Shown piece by piece: positions 34,882 to 43,228 of a stretch of DNA of 64,000 nt. Made by a program: the position numbers and the translations under genes. Numbering within the stretch: the first letter of the stretch is position 1; the number at the start of each line of letters is the position of its first letter. A model generated the notes under the pieces. That model made no database searches. It was not told where the DNA came from and saw nothing but the letters and a program-made list of their open reading frames with translations. This DNA is from Flammeovirga sp. SJP92. GTDB taxonomy: Bacteria; Bacteroidota; Bacteroidia; Cytophagales; Flammeovirgaceae. The stretch is from the NCBI RefSeq assembly GCF_001583495.1, contig NZ_LQAQ01000061.1, positions 124,001-188,000 of the forward strand, written 5' to 3'.

Positions 34882-36078
34882 ATGGAAAAGATCTTAAAGA
34901 AACTTGAAGGAGATAGCATTATTTGGGCAGTGATGATTACATTATCCATGTTCTCGGTACTTGTTGTTTATAGTGCTACAGGATCACTTGCTTATATGCA
35001 AGCTGGAGGAGATAATGAACATTACCTGCTTCGTCATTCCACTTTGGTTTTTATTGGGTTAATAGGTGCGTTTATTTGTCATAGAATTGATTATGTCTAT
35101 TATTCAAGACTATCGAGGTATGCCTTATTACTTTCCATTCCGCTTCTGATTTTCACTTGGCTATTTGGGTCTGAAATCAACAGTGCTTCAAGATGGATCA
35201 ATATCCCTTTGATCAATTTCACATTCCAACCTTCAGATTTGGCACGTTTGGCACTAATTACCAACATGGCGGCCATGCTTTGGAAAAGACAAAGAGACAT
35301 CGGTGAATTCAATAAAGCCATCGTGCCTCTATTGATTTGGACAGGGATTATCTGTGGACTGATCGGAGTTTCTGATATTTCTACCGCTTCACTCCTTTTC
35401 CTAACCATTATGCTACAATTGTTTATTGGTAGAGTACCGATCAAGTACCTTTTGATGCTCTTAGTGATTGGAGCCATGGCAGGTTTGTTTGTCTATCAAT
35501 TTGGTCAAAGAGGTGGAACAGCTGTGAGTCGTCTGTCTTCATTTATGAGTGAATCAGAACTTCCTTACCAAGCAGAGCAATCTTATATCGCCATCTCTAC
35601 AGGCGGCTTCTGGGGCAAAGGAATTGGTGATAGTACACAAAGAAACTTCCTTCCTCACTCCTATTCTGATTTTGTTTTCGCCATTATCGTGGAGGAATAC
35701 GGTATGATTGGAGCACTGATCATCATTGGGTTTTATTTGACCTTGCTTTACCGGGGAATAACCATTGTCGCCAATAGTCAGAAGGCTTTTGGTGGTTTAT
35801 TAGCAGCAGGGCTCACATTTAGTTTAATTCTGCAAGCTTTCGTACATATGGGAGTTGTAGTTGGTTTGTTGCCCCTGACAGGTTTGCCTCTACCACTGAT
35901 CAGTATGGGTGGTACTTCCTTACTATTTACAGGTATGACTGTGGGTATCATTTTGAGTGTCAGTAAATCGGCACAAGAAGATTCAGAAGAGGTCCGTTTT
36001 AAAAGAGCCGAAAGAGCGAGTGAGCGTCAAGGTCAAAAAGGAACAAATAGACCTAGAAATGTAAGAATTAGAAACTAA
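34882..36078 (+). CDS. ftsW: Lipid II polymerase / cell division protein FtsW
   Basis: A 398-residue SEDS-family membrane protein with about ten membrane segments. FtsW polymerises septal glycan together with FtsI. Motifs include INSASRWINIPLINFTFQPSDLARLALI (about 92-119) and SYIAISTGGFWGKGIGDSTQRNFLPHSYSDFVFAIIVEEYG (about 232-272), with the conserved PxxxxDF. GLPLPLISMGGTSLL (about 333-347) follows. The tail is basic. It is the last gene of the cluster: a strong terminator follows and murG, murC and ftsQAZ are missing. Confidence 0.96.
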   Translation: MEKILKKLEGDSIIWAVMITLSMFSVLVVYSATGSLAYMQAGGDNEHYLLRHSTLVFIGLIGAFICHRIDYVYYSRLSRYALLLSIPLLIFTWLFGSEINSASRWINIPLINFTFQPSDLARLALITNMAAMLWKRQRDIGEFNKAIVPLLIWTGIICGLIGVSDISTASLLFLTIMLQLFIGRVPIKYLLMLLVIGAMAGLFVYQFGQRGGTAVSRLSSFMSESELPYQAEQSYIAISTGGFWGKGIGDSTQRNFLPHSYSDFVFAIIVEEYGMIGALIIIGFYLTLLYRGITIVANSQKAFGGLLAAGLTFSLILQAFVHMGVVVGLLPLTGLPLPLISMGGTSLLFTGMTVGIILSVSKSAQEDSEEVRFKRAERASERQGQKGTNRPRNVRIRN

Positions 36079-36184
36079 TTTCTAATATATGAAACGATAA
36101 CAGGTGAGTGGAATACTAGATTTCTGGTCATTAATTATCTTTCTTTTACAGGATTATTTTAAGGTTGAATTATTATAATAATAC

Positions 36185-36249
36185 AAAGGAGAATTGGGAA
36201 TATCCACCATCAAAAACGTGGTAATATCTCAATTCTCCTTTCATTTTTT
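36185..36249 (+). terminator. Terminator ending the division/cell wall operon
   Basis: AAAGGAGAATTG (36185-36196) pairs perfectly with CAATTCTCCTTT (36230-36241), with further interrupted pairing inside, followed by CATTTTTT. Confidence 0.9.
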
Positions 36250-36554
36250 AGAAAAATAATACCTTTTATATACAATTTCTTACTTCTGTAAGTATAGTTT
36301 AATAAGAAATATCAAAGACACTGATTACATTAAAATAATACTAATTCATTGTACAATACCTATTATTAATCAGCACATCAATAAATATAAGACAATTCTA
36401 TACTGTAGAGAATCCTCTAAAATCACGTTTAGTTTTCAGAAATTTTCTTTTAATCTTCCAAAGATTACATTATCATATGTTTAGGCTCGAAGTAAAAACA
36501 ACTTCTCTGTAAAAAATGGTGTTTAAGTTACATCAACAAAATGTTTTTTAATGT
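36250..36554. other. Non-coding gap before the GAF-PAS gene
   Basis: AT-rich sequence with many TTATTA/TAATAA words. I see no gene, repeat family member or clear promoter consensus in it. Confidence 0.4.
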
Positions 36555-37547
36555 ATGTCTCGACTACCCCACTTAGATGGTTTAATACTTCGTTTGATAG
36601 GCGAAGTGAACAAACATCTACTATCCAATAAAGCCCCCACAGCTATACTGCAAGAGAGTATCGAAAGTTTGGTAAAAGCATCCAATTGTAAATATGGATT
36701 TCTAGGCATCCTTAACCATCAAGACGGTATCAAAAATTACAAATATTTGATGGAAAAGAAAGTGAGCTTCAATACTAGCAACCCTTTTAATAAATCAATG
36801 CTAGATCATCCTCCTTTACCTTTTGAAGATATTTCAAAAGCTTACTTTTTTTTAAAATATACAGAACACTTAAAGCAACCCTTATTACGCTATGACAATG
36901 ACCGATTATCTAGAGGTCTACCTTGGTCTTCATTTTTGTTGATTCCCATTCATTTTCAAGACGAACTAGTAGGAGTAATTGGGCTTTGTGATAAAAAAGG
37001 AAAGTTTGAAGATGACTATGCTTTACACATGCAACCTCTTGTTGATACTTACAAACTACTTATCAAACAAATTAATGCTGAAGTTAAAGTTGCAGAGTAT
37101 CAAGAAGACAGCAGTTCTCAAGAGTCCTTTGATTTAATGACCAATATTGATGAGCTTTGGAACATTCAAAATGGAAATTATGCTTGGGAAGATAAACTTG
37201 GCCGTTCAAAAAAACATATTATGGATTATGTCTTCGGTAATGATTATGAACTTCTTGAAGAAACCATTCTGAAGGCAAAATCAACCATGACAACCCAATC
37301 TGAAAATATTCGATTCAAAAGAGACAAAAAAAGGATCTTCACTTTAATGATCAAAGTGATTTACCAATCCTCAACTAGAAGTTTTAAAATTATAGGAAAA
37401 GATATCTCCGACCGTTTTCGACAAGAATCTACCTTGAAGAAACAACAGGACCGCCTTCGGCATACTCAACTTCTGCTACAAAAATCCAATAATGAGCTTG
37501 ATGCGTTGATCTATCATAGATCACACGATTTTCAAAATGCATACTGA
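36555..37547 (+). CDS. GAF-PAS sensor truncated in the histidine-kinase H box
   Basis: 330 residues. A GAF domain covers about 22-175 (FGIL-type core FLGILNHQ, later LLIPIHFQDELVGVIGLCDKKGKF). A PAS-like domain follows at about 195-285, ending FKIIGKDISDRFRQE. A helical linker leads to SNNELDALIYHRSHDFQNAY and a stop. In related sensors of this group this is the start of the DHp helix (NNELDxFIYRxSHDLxxPL) with the phospho-accepting His. The rest of DHp and the ATPase domain are missing, so this is probably a broken sensor histidine kinase or a sensor-only remnant. The start is ATG at 36555. Confidence 0.8.
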   Translation: MSRLPHLDGLILRLIGEVNKHLLSNKAPTAILQESIESLVKASNCKYGFLGILNHQDGIKNYKYLMEKKVSFNTSNPFNKSMLDHPPLPFEDISKAYFFLKYTEHLKQPLLRYDNDRLSRGLPWSSFLLIPIHFQDELVGVIGLCDKKGKFEDDYALHMQPLVDTYKLLIKQINAEVKVAEYQEDSSSQESFDLMTNIDELWNIQNGNYAWEDKLGRSKKHIMDYVFGNDYELLEETILKAKSTMTTQSENIRFKRDKKRIFTLMIKVIYQSSTRSFKIIGKDISDRFRQESTLKKQQDRLRHTQLLLQKSNNELDALIYHRSHDFQNAY

Positions 37548-37684
37548 ACTTGCAGGTTCATACATTGAGCTTCATATTGTGGAGCACAATCACAAAAAGC
37601 CCCACGGGTCATATCTTTCCAAACGAAGAGACAACGCTTATCTTATCGCTTCCTAAGCACTTCTTCAATAGAGAACTATCCTAA
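37548..37684 (+). pseudogene. Possible remnant of the kinase C terminus in a shifted frame
   Basis: The -1 frame runs open from the H-box region to a stop at 37684 and ends GHIFPNEETTLILSLPKHF. The TTLILSLP piece faintly resembles the last strand of HATPase domains. No G1 or G2 box is present, so at least 150 residues would be deleted. The similarity is weak and may be chance. Confidence 0.2.
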
Positions 37685-37888
37685 CTTTTCTTCAATTTTC
37701 ACTAACAAATGATGACCATAAAGCTTTGGACTCGAATGATCATTGGTGTTTCTCAAACCTAAAAGCCTTTCCGCTTGAAGCATTGTTAAGTTTCTATATT
37801 TCACTTCTGAAGGATTTGTCACAAATTTATCCTTCAAAATATCATAACACTCTTTTAAAGTTAAGTCGAAAGGAGATTTTTCTAGCAT
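37676..37888 (-). CDS. Small hypothetical protein
   Basis: A 70-residue soluble protein with helical character: LTLKECYDILKDKF, then LTMLQAERLLGLRN and a LLVKIEEKLG end. There is no signal, membrane segment or metal motif. I do not recognise it. Composition and codon use look coding, and it has an AT-rich upstream stretch. It overlaps the shifted-frame remnant by 9 bases, in the tail of the broken kinase, so it may mark where that locus was rearranged. Confidence 0.5.
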   Translation of the reverse strand: MLEKSPFDLTLKECYDILKDKFVTNPSEVKYRNLTMLQAERLLGLRNTNDHSSPKLYGHHLLVKIEEKLG

Positions 37889-38197
37889 TGTTTTAATGTT
37901 TTTACTGTTCTAAAGTATAAACATCAAGCATAAAATTAAGAAGGGGGGATTCCGTTTTTTTGTCATGAATCAGACCACATCTATTTTACCACCGTGGCTT
38001 TACTTGCTCGGTTGGTACCTTTCCATAAGGGAAGGTGTCTTGATGTTTATATGTTTCCGCAATTCTACAACAATCAATACAGCTTTCCAATAGCTTTTAA
38101 ATTAATTAACATAATGCAACAGAGTTGTGATAAGAGTAATACTTTACAATTTTATAATTCCTAAAAAAATTGTATTTTCAAGACAAACCAAAGTAAC
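37889..38197. other. Non-coding gap upstream of the cytochrome c peroxidase
   Basis: Divergent intergenic region. A short imperfect hairpin (ACCTTTCC at 38017 with GGGAAGGT at about 38029) sits in a GC-richer patch, CCACCGTGGCTTT. I looked for a tRNA there and found no cloverleaf. Nothing else is supported. Confidence 0.4.
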
Positions 38198-39301
38198 ATG
38201 CAATCTAGAAAATTCATCTTTTTACCGTTGCTTTTATCCCTATTATCCAGTTGTGAGGAGTCAGAACCAATCAACAACCAACCTTATGTCTTAGAAATTC
38301 CAGCACATTTTGGAAAACAATATGTACTGCCTGAAGATAATCCAATGACCGTTAAAGGTGTTGAATTAGGCAGAATGCTGTTTTATGATCCACAGTTGTC
38401 AAGAGATCATTCTACTTCATGTGGCACATGTCATCAACAGAAATTGGCTTTTACAGATGGAAAAGCGAAAGCAGAAGGAATCCATGGCAGAATCGGTGAC
38501 TTCAGTAGTATGTCGACCGTGAATTTAATGTGGACCGGTAAATTTTTCTGGGATGGCCGTGCAGCAAGTATGGAAGAACAGGCACTTGGTCCCATAGAGA
38601 ATGTGTTAGAAATGGACATGACTTTAGAGGAAGTAGTCGAAAGACTTTCACAAGACGAAAGGTATCCACCTCTATTTAATTTGGCTTTTGGCAGTTCAGA
38701 AATCACTCCTGATAAAATTGGTAAAGCCATTGCTCAGTTTGAGAGAACTTTGATTTCTTCTAATTCAAAATATGATCAGATCATAAAAGGCACGTACACT
38801 CCTACTGAACAAGAAAAATTAGGTATGGATCTCTTCCTTACCCATCCAATTGCAGGTGAAATTCGTGGAGGCAACTGTGGAGACTGTCATTTGGGAGTCC
38901 TTACATCAGGTGATCCTATTAGTTTTAGAGGGTTTCATAATAATGGACTGGATGACAATGATAACCTTAAAGAAGGTCTGATGGAAGTCACAAAAAATGA
39001 GTTTGACAAAGGAAAATTTAAAGCTCCTACACTCCGGAACATTGCTTTAACCGCTCCTTACATGCATGATGGAAGATTCAATACATTAGAAGAAGTTTTA
39101 GAGCATTATGATCAGCATGTCAAAAGAAGCAGAACACTTGACCCCTTGATCCAAGAAGCCAGTAATGAACCAATTTTTCCAGGTGATCCCATAAAGTTAC
39201 ACCTTACTCAAAAGGAAAAAGATGCGATTATTGCTTTTCTTCATCTTTTGACAGACGAAGAGTTTATCAATAACCCCAATCATTCTGATCCTTTTAATTA
39301 A
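38198..39301 (+). CDS. Di-haem cytochrome c peroxidase, lipoprotein
   Basis: 367 residues. The lipoprotein signal ends LLSSC. Two c-type haem motifs are visible: CGTCH (75-79) and CGDCH (227-231). FFWDGRAASMEEQALGPIENVLEMDM lies between them, and TAPYMHDGRFNTLEEVLEHYDQH near the end supplies the distal haem ligand region. This is the CcpA/MauG superfamily; a bacterial cytochrome c peroxidase reduces hydrogen peroxide in the periplasm. The lipid anchor keeps it at a membrane. It stands alone and ends at a strong terminator. A MauG-like oxidase role is the alternative. Confidence 0.93.
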   Translation: MQSRKFIFLPLLLSLLSSCEESEPINNQPYVLEIPAHFGKQYVLPEDNPMTVKGVELGRMLFYDPQLSRDHSTSCGTCHQQKLAFTDGKAKAEGIHGRIGDFSSMSTVNLMWTGKFFWDGRAASMEEQALGPIENVLEMDMTLEEVVERLSQDERYPPLFNLAFGSSEITPDKIGKAIAQFERTLISSNSKYDQIIKGTYTPTEQEKLGMDLFLTHPIAGEIRGGNCGDCHLGVLTSGDPISFRGFHNNGLDDNDNLKEGLMEVTKNEFDKGKFKAPTLRNIALTAPYMHDGRFNTLEEVLEHYDQHVKRSRTLDPLIQEASNEPIFPGDPIKLHLTQKEKDAIIAFLHLLTDEEFINNPNHSDPFN

Positions 39302-39305
39302 AATA

Positions 39306-39345
39306 AAATCCCTCAATAATACTCCTATTGGGGGATTTCTTTTTA
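39306..39345 (+). terminator. Terminator of the cytochrome c peroxidase gene
   Basis: AAATCCCTCAATA (39306-39318) pairs over 13 bp with TATTGGGGGATTT (39326-39338), with one G-U pair and a 7-base loop, followed by CTTTTTAAG. Confidence 0.9.
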
Positions 39346-39398
39346 AGAATTTCCTTAAAAGCATATTTTGAATGTATTTTTACAAAAAAAGATATTTC

Positions 39399-40721
39399 TC
39401 AAACATTCCTTAAATATTTCCAATACAAATAGACAGAAATACAAAGTGTTAAGACTTCTGACAATACGACTGCATTAATGACGCCTTCTCCCCCCATAAA
39501 ATGCGTCAGTATAAAAATTAAACTCACTGGAAAAATCAACGTTCTCAACAAAGAAATAATCAAAGAGGGTTTGGGGTGATGAAGAGAGGTAAAAAATGCG
39601 GAAAGTAAAATATTGATACCCAAAATCACCACTATTGGTGAGGCTGATAATATAAATTGGGTAGTTAAGGCTTTTGTAGATGGACTGTCATTTTCTAAGA
39701 ACAAATCAATAAATTGATCCACATATATAGTTGTCATCAATGCCAAAATTCCGCCAAGCGTTACAGCTGTAACAACAGATATTTTTAGAAAATGCTTTAC
39801 CCTATTCATCAATTTTGCACCGAAATTGATACTTACAATTGACTTAAGAGCATCCGACATACCATAGCAGAGCATAATCATAAAATACATCAAGTAACCT
39901 ACAATTGCATAAGCGGCAACACCTTCTGTTCCGTAATATTTCAACATCTGTAAATTGATCAGATAGAATAAAAAACCACCTGACAATTCACTGAAAAACT
40001 CAGAAGAGCCATTGTAGGAGATGTCCTTGAAAATTTTCCAATCAAAAGATTTGAATTTAAACTTCAAATTTCCATTGCCTTTTATGAAGTGAGGAATCAA
40101 TAAAATTGGCAATACAAAATAAGACAAAGAGGTCCCTAGTGCAGCTCCTTTTACTCCCCAATCCAATTCTACTATAAAAATATAATCTAAAATAGTATTG
40201 GATAAAGCGACTAATAGTAATGATATAAAACTTAAATTGGGCTGTCCATCTACTCTGATAAAATAGGTCAAAGCATAGCAAGACAAAACAGGCGACATAC
40301 TGATAATTATCTGTAAATAGGTCACCACCATAGGCTTTATAGATTGATCCGCACCTAAAAAGTCTGCAATTTCTTCAACATAAAATAAAGAGACTGCCGT
40401 TAAGGAAATACTAATGAGAGCAATTATAATAATGATATTGGTGAAAGTAGTTTGAGCTTTTTCAATATTTCCTTCTCCAATAAATTTCCCGCAAAACACC
40501 TCCCCTCCTACTGAAAATAGAATAGGCAACCCAAACAGAAGTGAAAAAATAGGTGCACACAAAGAAATGGAAGCCAAAGCTTCTGCTCCCACATAATTCC
40601 CTACAAATATTCCATCCACAATTCCTGCCGATGTTACGGCCAACATTCCCATTATAGTGGGAATGGAAAAAGATAAAAATACATTTAAAACACTACCTTC
40701 AAGTACCTTGGTGTTATTCAT
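39399..40721 (-). CDS. MATE family efflux transporter
   Basis: A 440-residue membrane protein with about twelve segments in two related halves. The start IPTIMGMLAVTSAGIVDGIFVGNYVGAEALASISLCAPI is the classic MATE N terminus, and IDFFLENDSPSTKAL-type loops separate the halves. These are Na+ or H+ antiporters that export drugs or metabolites. The length is normal. It is monocistronic and divergent from the PhnA gene; no local regulator is evident. The substrate cannot be inferred. Confidence 0.93.
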   Translation of the reverse strand: MNNTKVLEGSVLNVFLSFSIPTIMGMLAVTSAGIVDGIFVGNYVGAEALASISLCAPIFSLLFGLPILFSVGGEVFCGKFIGEGNIEKAQTTFTNIIIIIALISISLTAVSLFYVEEIADFLGADQSIKPMVVTYLQIIISMSPVLSCYALTYFIRVDGQPNLSFISLLLVALSNTILDYIFIVELDWGVKGAALGTSLSYFVLPILLIPHFIKGNGNLKFKFKSFDWKIFKDISYNGSSEFFSELSGGFLFYLINLQMLKYYGTEGVAAYAIVGYLMYFMIMLCYGMSDALKSIVSINFGAKLMNRVKHFLKISVVTAVTLGGILALMTTIYVDQFIDLFLENDSPSTKALTTQFILSASPIVVILGINILLSAFFTSLHHPKPSLIISLLRTLIFPVSLIFILTHFMGGEGVINAVVLSEVLTLCISVYLYWKYLRNV

Positions 40722-40950
40722 AACCTAATTTAAAAATTGATTGCCACTTGGCATTATAAAACTACAAACTCCTTTGTAGTGAAAAGGGGAATTCAGAGGA
40801 AGACATACATGAAATTTTGTTATTAAAATTGAATACACAAAATAAAAAATAGTGGCATTCCATTAATATTCCTTTATGAATTATCATATCCCTTATTTTT
40901 TCCTCAATTTTGATAAGTTCTAGAACAGTTTTAAATTATATATCCTAAAA

Positions 40951-41532
40951 ATGAGTTTAGAAAAAGAGCTTCAGAAAAGAAGCAACGGGGTTTGTGAACT
41001 ATGTGGATCTACAGAACATGTATCTCCTTTTTTAGTAGAACCAAAAAATTCATCTGACAGTATAGATCATGCTTATATCTGCTCTACTTGCCAAGAGCAA
41101 ATCAATGATAAAGAGAAAATGGACGCCAACCACTGGAGGTGTCTGAATGATAGCATGTGGAATGAAAACCCTGCTGTTCAAGTGTTAGCATGGAGAATGT
41201 TGTCCCGTTTGAAAAGTGAAGGCTGGCCTCAAGATTTATTAGATATGCTTTACCTTGATGAAGATACTCAAGCATGGGCAGAAGCAACAGGCGAAGGTGT
41301 GGATGAAAGTGACAAAGTAATTCATAAAGACAGCAACGGAGCTATTCTTGCCAATGGTGACAGCGTTGTTCTGATCAAAGACCTGAACGTAAAAGGAGCC
41401 AACTTCACAGCCAAAAGAGGTACTGCTGTGAGAAATATCTCTCTGGTACATGACAACCCAGAACATATTGAAGGAAGAGTCAACGGGCAACATATTGTGA
41501 TCCTTTCCAAGTTTGTAAAAAAGAACTCATAA
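40951..41532 (+). CDS. PhnA domain-containing protein
   Basis: 193 residues. The N-terminal zinc ribbon has CELCGS (about 15-20) and CSTC (about 48-51). The middle region carries WRCLNDSMWNENPAVQVLAWRMLSRLKSEGWPQDLLDML. The C-terminal SH3-like PhnA/YjdM domain (about 115-193) includes DSNGAILANGDSVVLIKDLNVKG. Despite the name, family members are not the phosphonoacetate hydrolase and their role is unsettled. Length and order of domains are those of full-length bacterial PhnA/YjdM with the N-terminal extension. It stands alone. Confidence 0.9.
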   Translation: MSLEKELQKRSNGVCELCGSTEHVSPFLVEPKNSSDSIDHAYICSTCQEQINDKEKMDANHWRCLNDSMWNENPAVQVLAWRMLSRLKSEGWPQDLLDMLYLDEDTQAWAEATGEGVDESDKVIHKDSNGAILANGDSVVLIKDLNVKGANFTAKRGTAVRNISLVHDNPEHIEGRVNGQHIVILSKFVKKNS

Positions 41533-41544
41533 CAATATACATAC

Positions 41545-41570
41545 AAAAGGGCCTTCAACGGCTCTTTTAA
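41545..41570 (+). terminator. Probable terminator after the PhnA gene
   Basis: AAAAGGGCC (41545-41553) pairs with GGCTCTTTT (41560-41568) with one G-U pair. The T tract is partly within the stem. Confidence 0.65.
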
Positions 41571-41805
41571 ATTTCGCTACAATGCAACCGATTGAAATAA
41601 CTCAAATCTTAATTTCACTTTATTTTCTAATTAAATATTTAAGAAATACTAAATGTAGATTGTTATTAAAAACCCTTCACTAAAAGATTGTTATCCTTTG
41701 ATGAACTTCGTTGTTTCTTTACGTATAACTCTATTATATTTGGTCTGAAGCAAGATCAGAACTATTCATGCCAAACAATTATCATGACCATTAACCCATT
41801 TTAAT

Positions 41806-42144
41806 ATGACTTATGCCAATCATATTGAAAGTATACAGAAAATTATTTCTAAAGAGTATGATGCTCAGTTGTCTATCTCTTTAAATGACATTATTTCAAG
41901 TTATACTGTCGGTTTTGACTTTCAGGATAAGAAAGACATTACTGAAAATATTTTACTGATCTATAACATTGATTATAGAAACCATGCAATGTATTTGAAT
42001 GACACTTCCTTTGTGTTGAAAAAAACAATTGAAGAGCACCTTATGTCATTAAACATTGATTTAGAACGAAAAGAAGAACATTGGAAAGACTTTTTGGATG
42101 CCGTAGAGATGGAATCAATCATTTACAAAAAATCAAGAACGTAA
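41806..42144 (+). CDS. Hypothetical protein
   Basis: A 112-residue soluble, mostly helical protein. The N-terminal MTYANHIESIQKIISKEYDAQLSISLNDI suggests a helix followed by a strand. No known motif, signal peptide or cysteine is present. I do not recognise a family. It has its own 270-base upstream region and is convergent with the fatty acid hydroxylase gene, only 12 bases apart and without a terminator between them, so the transcripts probably overlap. Confidence 0.7.
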   Translation: MTYANHIESIQKIISKEYDAQLSISLNDIISSYTVGFDFQDKKDITENILLIYNIDYRNHAMYLNDTSFVLKKTIEEHLMSLNIDLERKEEHWKDFLDAVEMESIIYKKSRT

Positions 42145-42156
42145 AGGATTCTACAA

Positions 42157-43014
42157 TCACCCATCACTCAATTCCTCTTTCTTATTCATTTCTTTGATAT
42201 CCCTATATTCCTGAAATGGAATTTTAAGAAGGTTAGCAATTCTACTGTTTTCCTCAGATTCCATATGGGTATCTACGCCATAAACTAATGTACTATTATC
42301 AGCTTCCGCATAAGTCCCAAAAACCCTATCCCATATCGAAAAAATATTTCCAAAATTGGTATCGGTCAGCGGTTGCTGAAAATGGTGGTGAACATGATGC
42401 ATATTAGGCGTCACAATAATCCAGCTTAGTATTTGATCCACTTTTTTAGGAAGTACAATATTGGCGTGATTGAATTGCGATAAAATCACTGACAACGACT
42501 GATACAAAAAGATCATCCAGATAGGAGCTCCAATTATCAATACTCCTAAAGTAGTTGCCATCAATCTCAATACACTTTCTCCCGGATGATGCCTATTTGC
42601 CGTAGTAGTATCTACGTGTGTATCGGTATGATGTATCAAATGAAAAAGCCAAAACCATTTTATTTTATGATTCAAATAGTGAATACTATAAGCACTGATT
42701 AAATCCAATAATGCTAAACCTGAAATCAATACCAAGGGTAACGGAAAACTTGACATCCATTGCATATATCCGAAGTCATGAGTAACGGCCCAATCAGACA
42801 CTTTTACCATCACAAATGCCAATGATAAATTGACCACCGCGGTTGTAAGTGTAAAGAAAATATTCGTCAATGCATGTTTCCATTTATTGTGTCCTTTAAA
42901 AAGAAATAAGGGTTGAAAACCTTCTATCATCCAAAAAAACATAATTCCACTCACTAAAAGTATGGTTCTATGAATAGAAGGCATAGATGAAAAGTAATCG
43001 ATTAAGGTTTGCAT
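42157..43014 (-). CDS. Sterol desaturase / fatty acid hydroxylase family protein
   Basis: A 285-residue membrane protein with several membrane segments. The di-iron histidine motifs of the family are visible: HYLNH (about 112-116), HLIHHTD (about 125-131) and MHHVHHHF near residue 210. Such enzymes hydroxylate or desaturate lipids using O2. The bacterial members' substrates are mostly unknown; sphingolipid or ornithine-lipid hydroxylation is possible. The upstream region contains an element shared with the lipoprotein gene at 62425 (43033-43080). It is monocistronic. Confidence 0.92.
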   Translation of the reverse strand: MQTLIDYFSSMPSIHRTILLVSGIMFFWMIEGFQPLFLFKGHNKWKHALTNIFFTLTTAVVNLSLAFVMVKVSDWAVTHDFGYMQWMSSFPLPLVLISGLALLDLISAYSIHYLNHKIKWFWLFHLIHHTDTHVDTTTANRHHPGESVLRLMATTLGVLIIGAPIWMIFLYQSLSVILSQFNHANIVLPKKVDQILSWIIVTPNMHHVHHHFQQPLTDTNFGNIFSIWDRVFGTYAEADNSTLVYGVDTHMESEENSRIANLLKIPFQEYRDIKEMNKKEELSDG

Positions 43015-43032
43015 CAGTGTAAAAGTTTAATA

Positions 43033-43080
43033 GGTACAAATTCAAAATTAACTATGATTTATTTTTGACTTAGTACTTAA
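43033..43080 (-). repeat. Upstream element shared with 62443-62496
   Basis: Read on the minus strand it runs TTAAGTACTAAGTC, AAAAATAAATCATAGTTA, then TTTTGAATTTGTACC. The same order of blocks appears before the unrelated lipoprotein gene at 62425. It begins 19 bases upstream of the hydroxylase start, so it probably holds a promoter or operator. Confidence 0.6.
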
Positions 43081-43228
43081 TTGGTGAATGTGTGTTGTTA
43101 TTTTAAAAGTAGTGATTATCTGTTGTTTGTCAAAAATGAAAAGTCCCCAATGACCTTTATACTATTTAAAGCAGGTTTGGATAATCATAGAAATAAAAAT
43201 TCAGAAAACTAATACTCATTTTCTTGTT

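Noticed and set aside
37548-37665. Frame MHTELAGSYIELHIVEHN considered as an IS-transposase remnant
   Set aside because: The faint NHKKPHG resemblance to transposase ends is too short, and no terminal inverted repeats were found.
37981-38040. GC-richer patch considered as a tRNA
   Set aside because: No acceptor stem or T-loop could be assembled; only a short imperfect hairpin is present.
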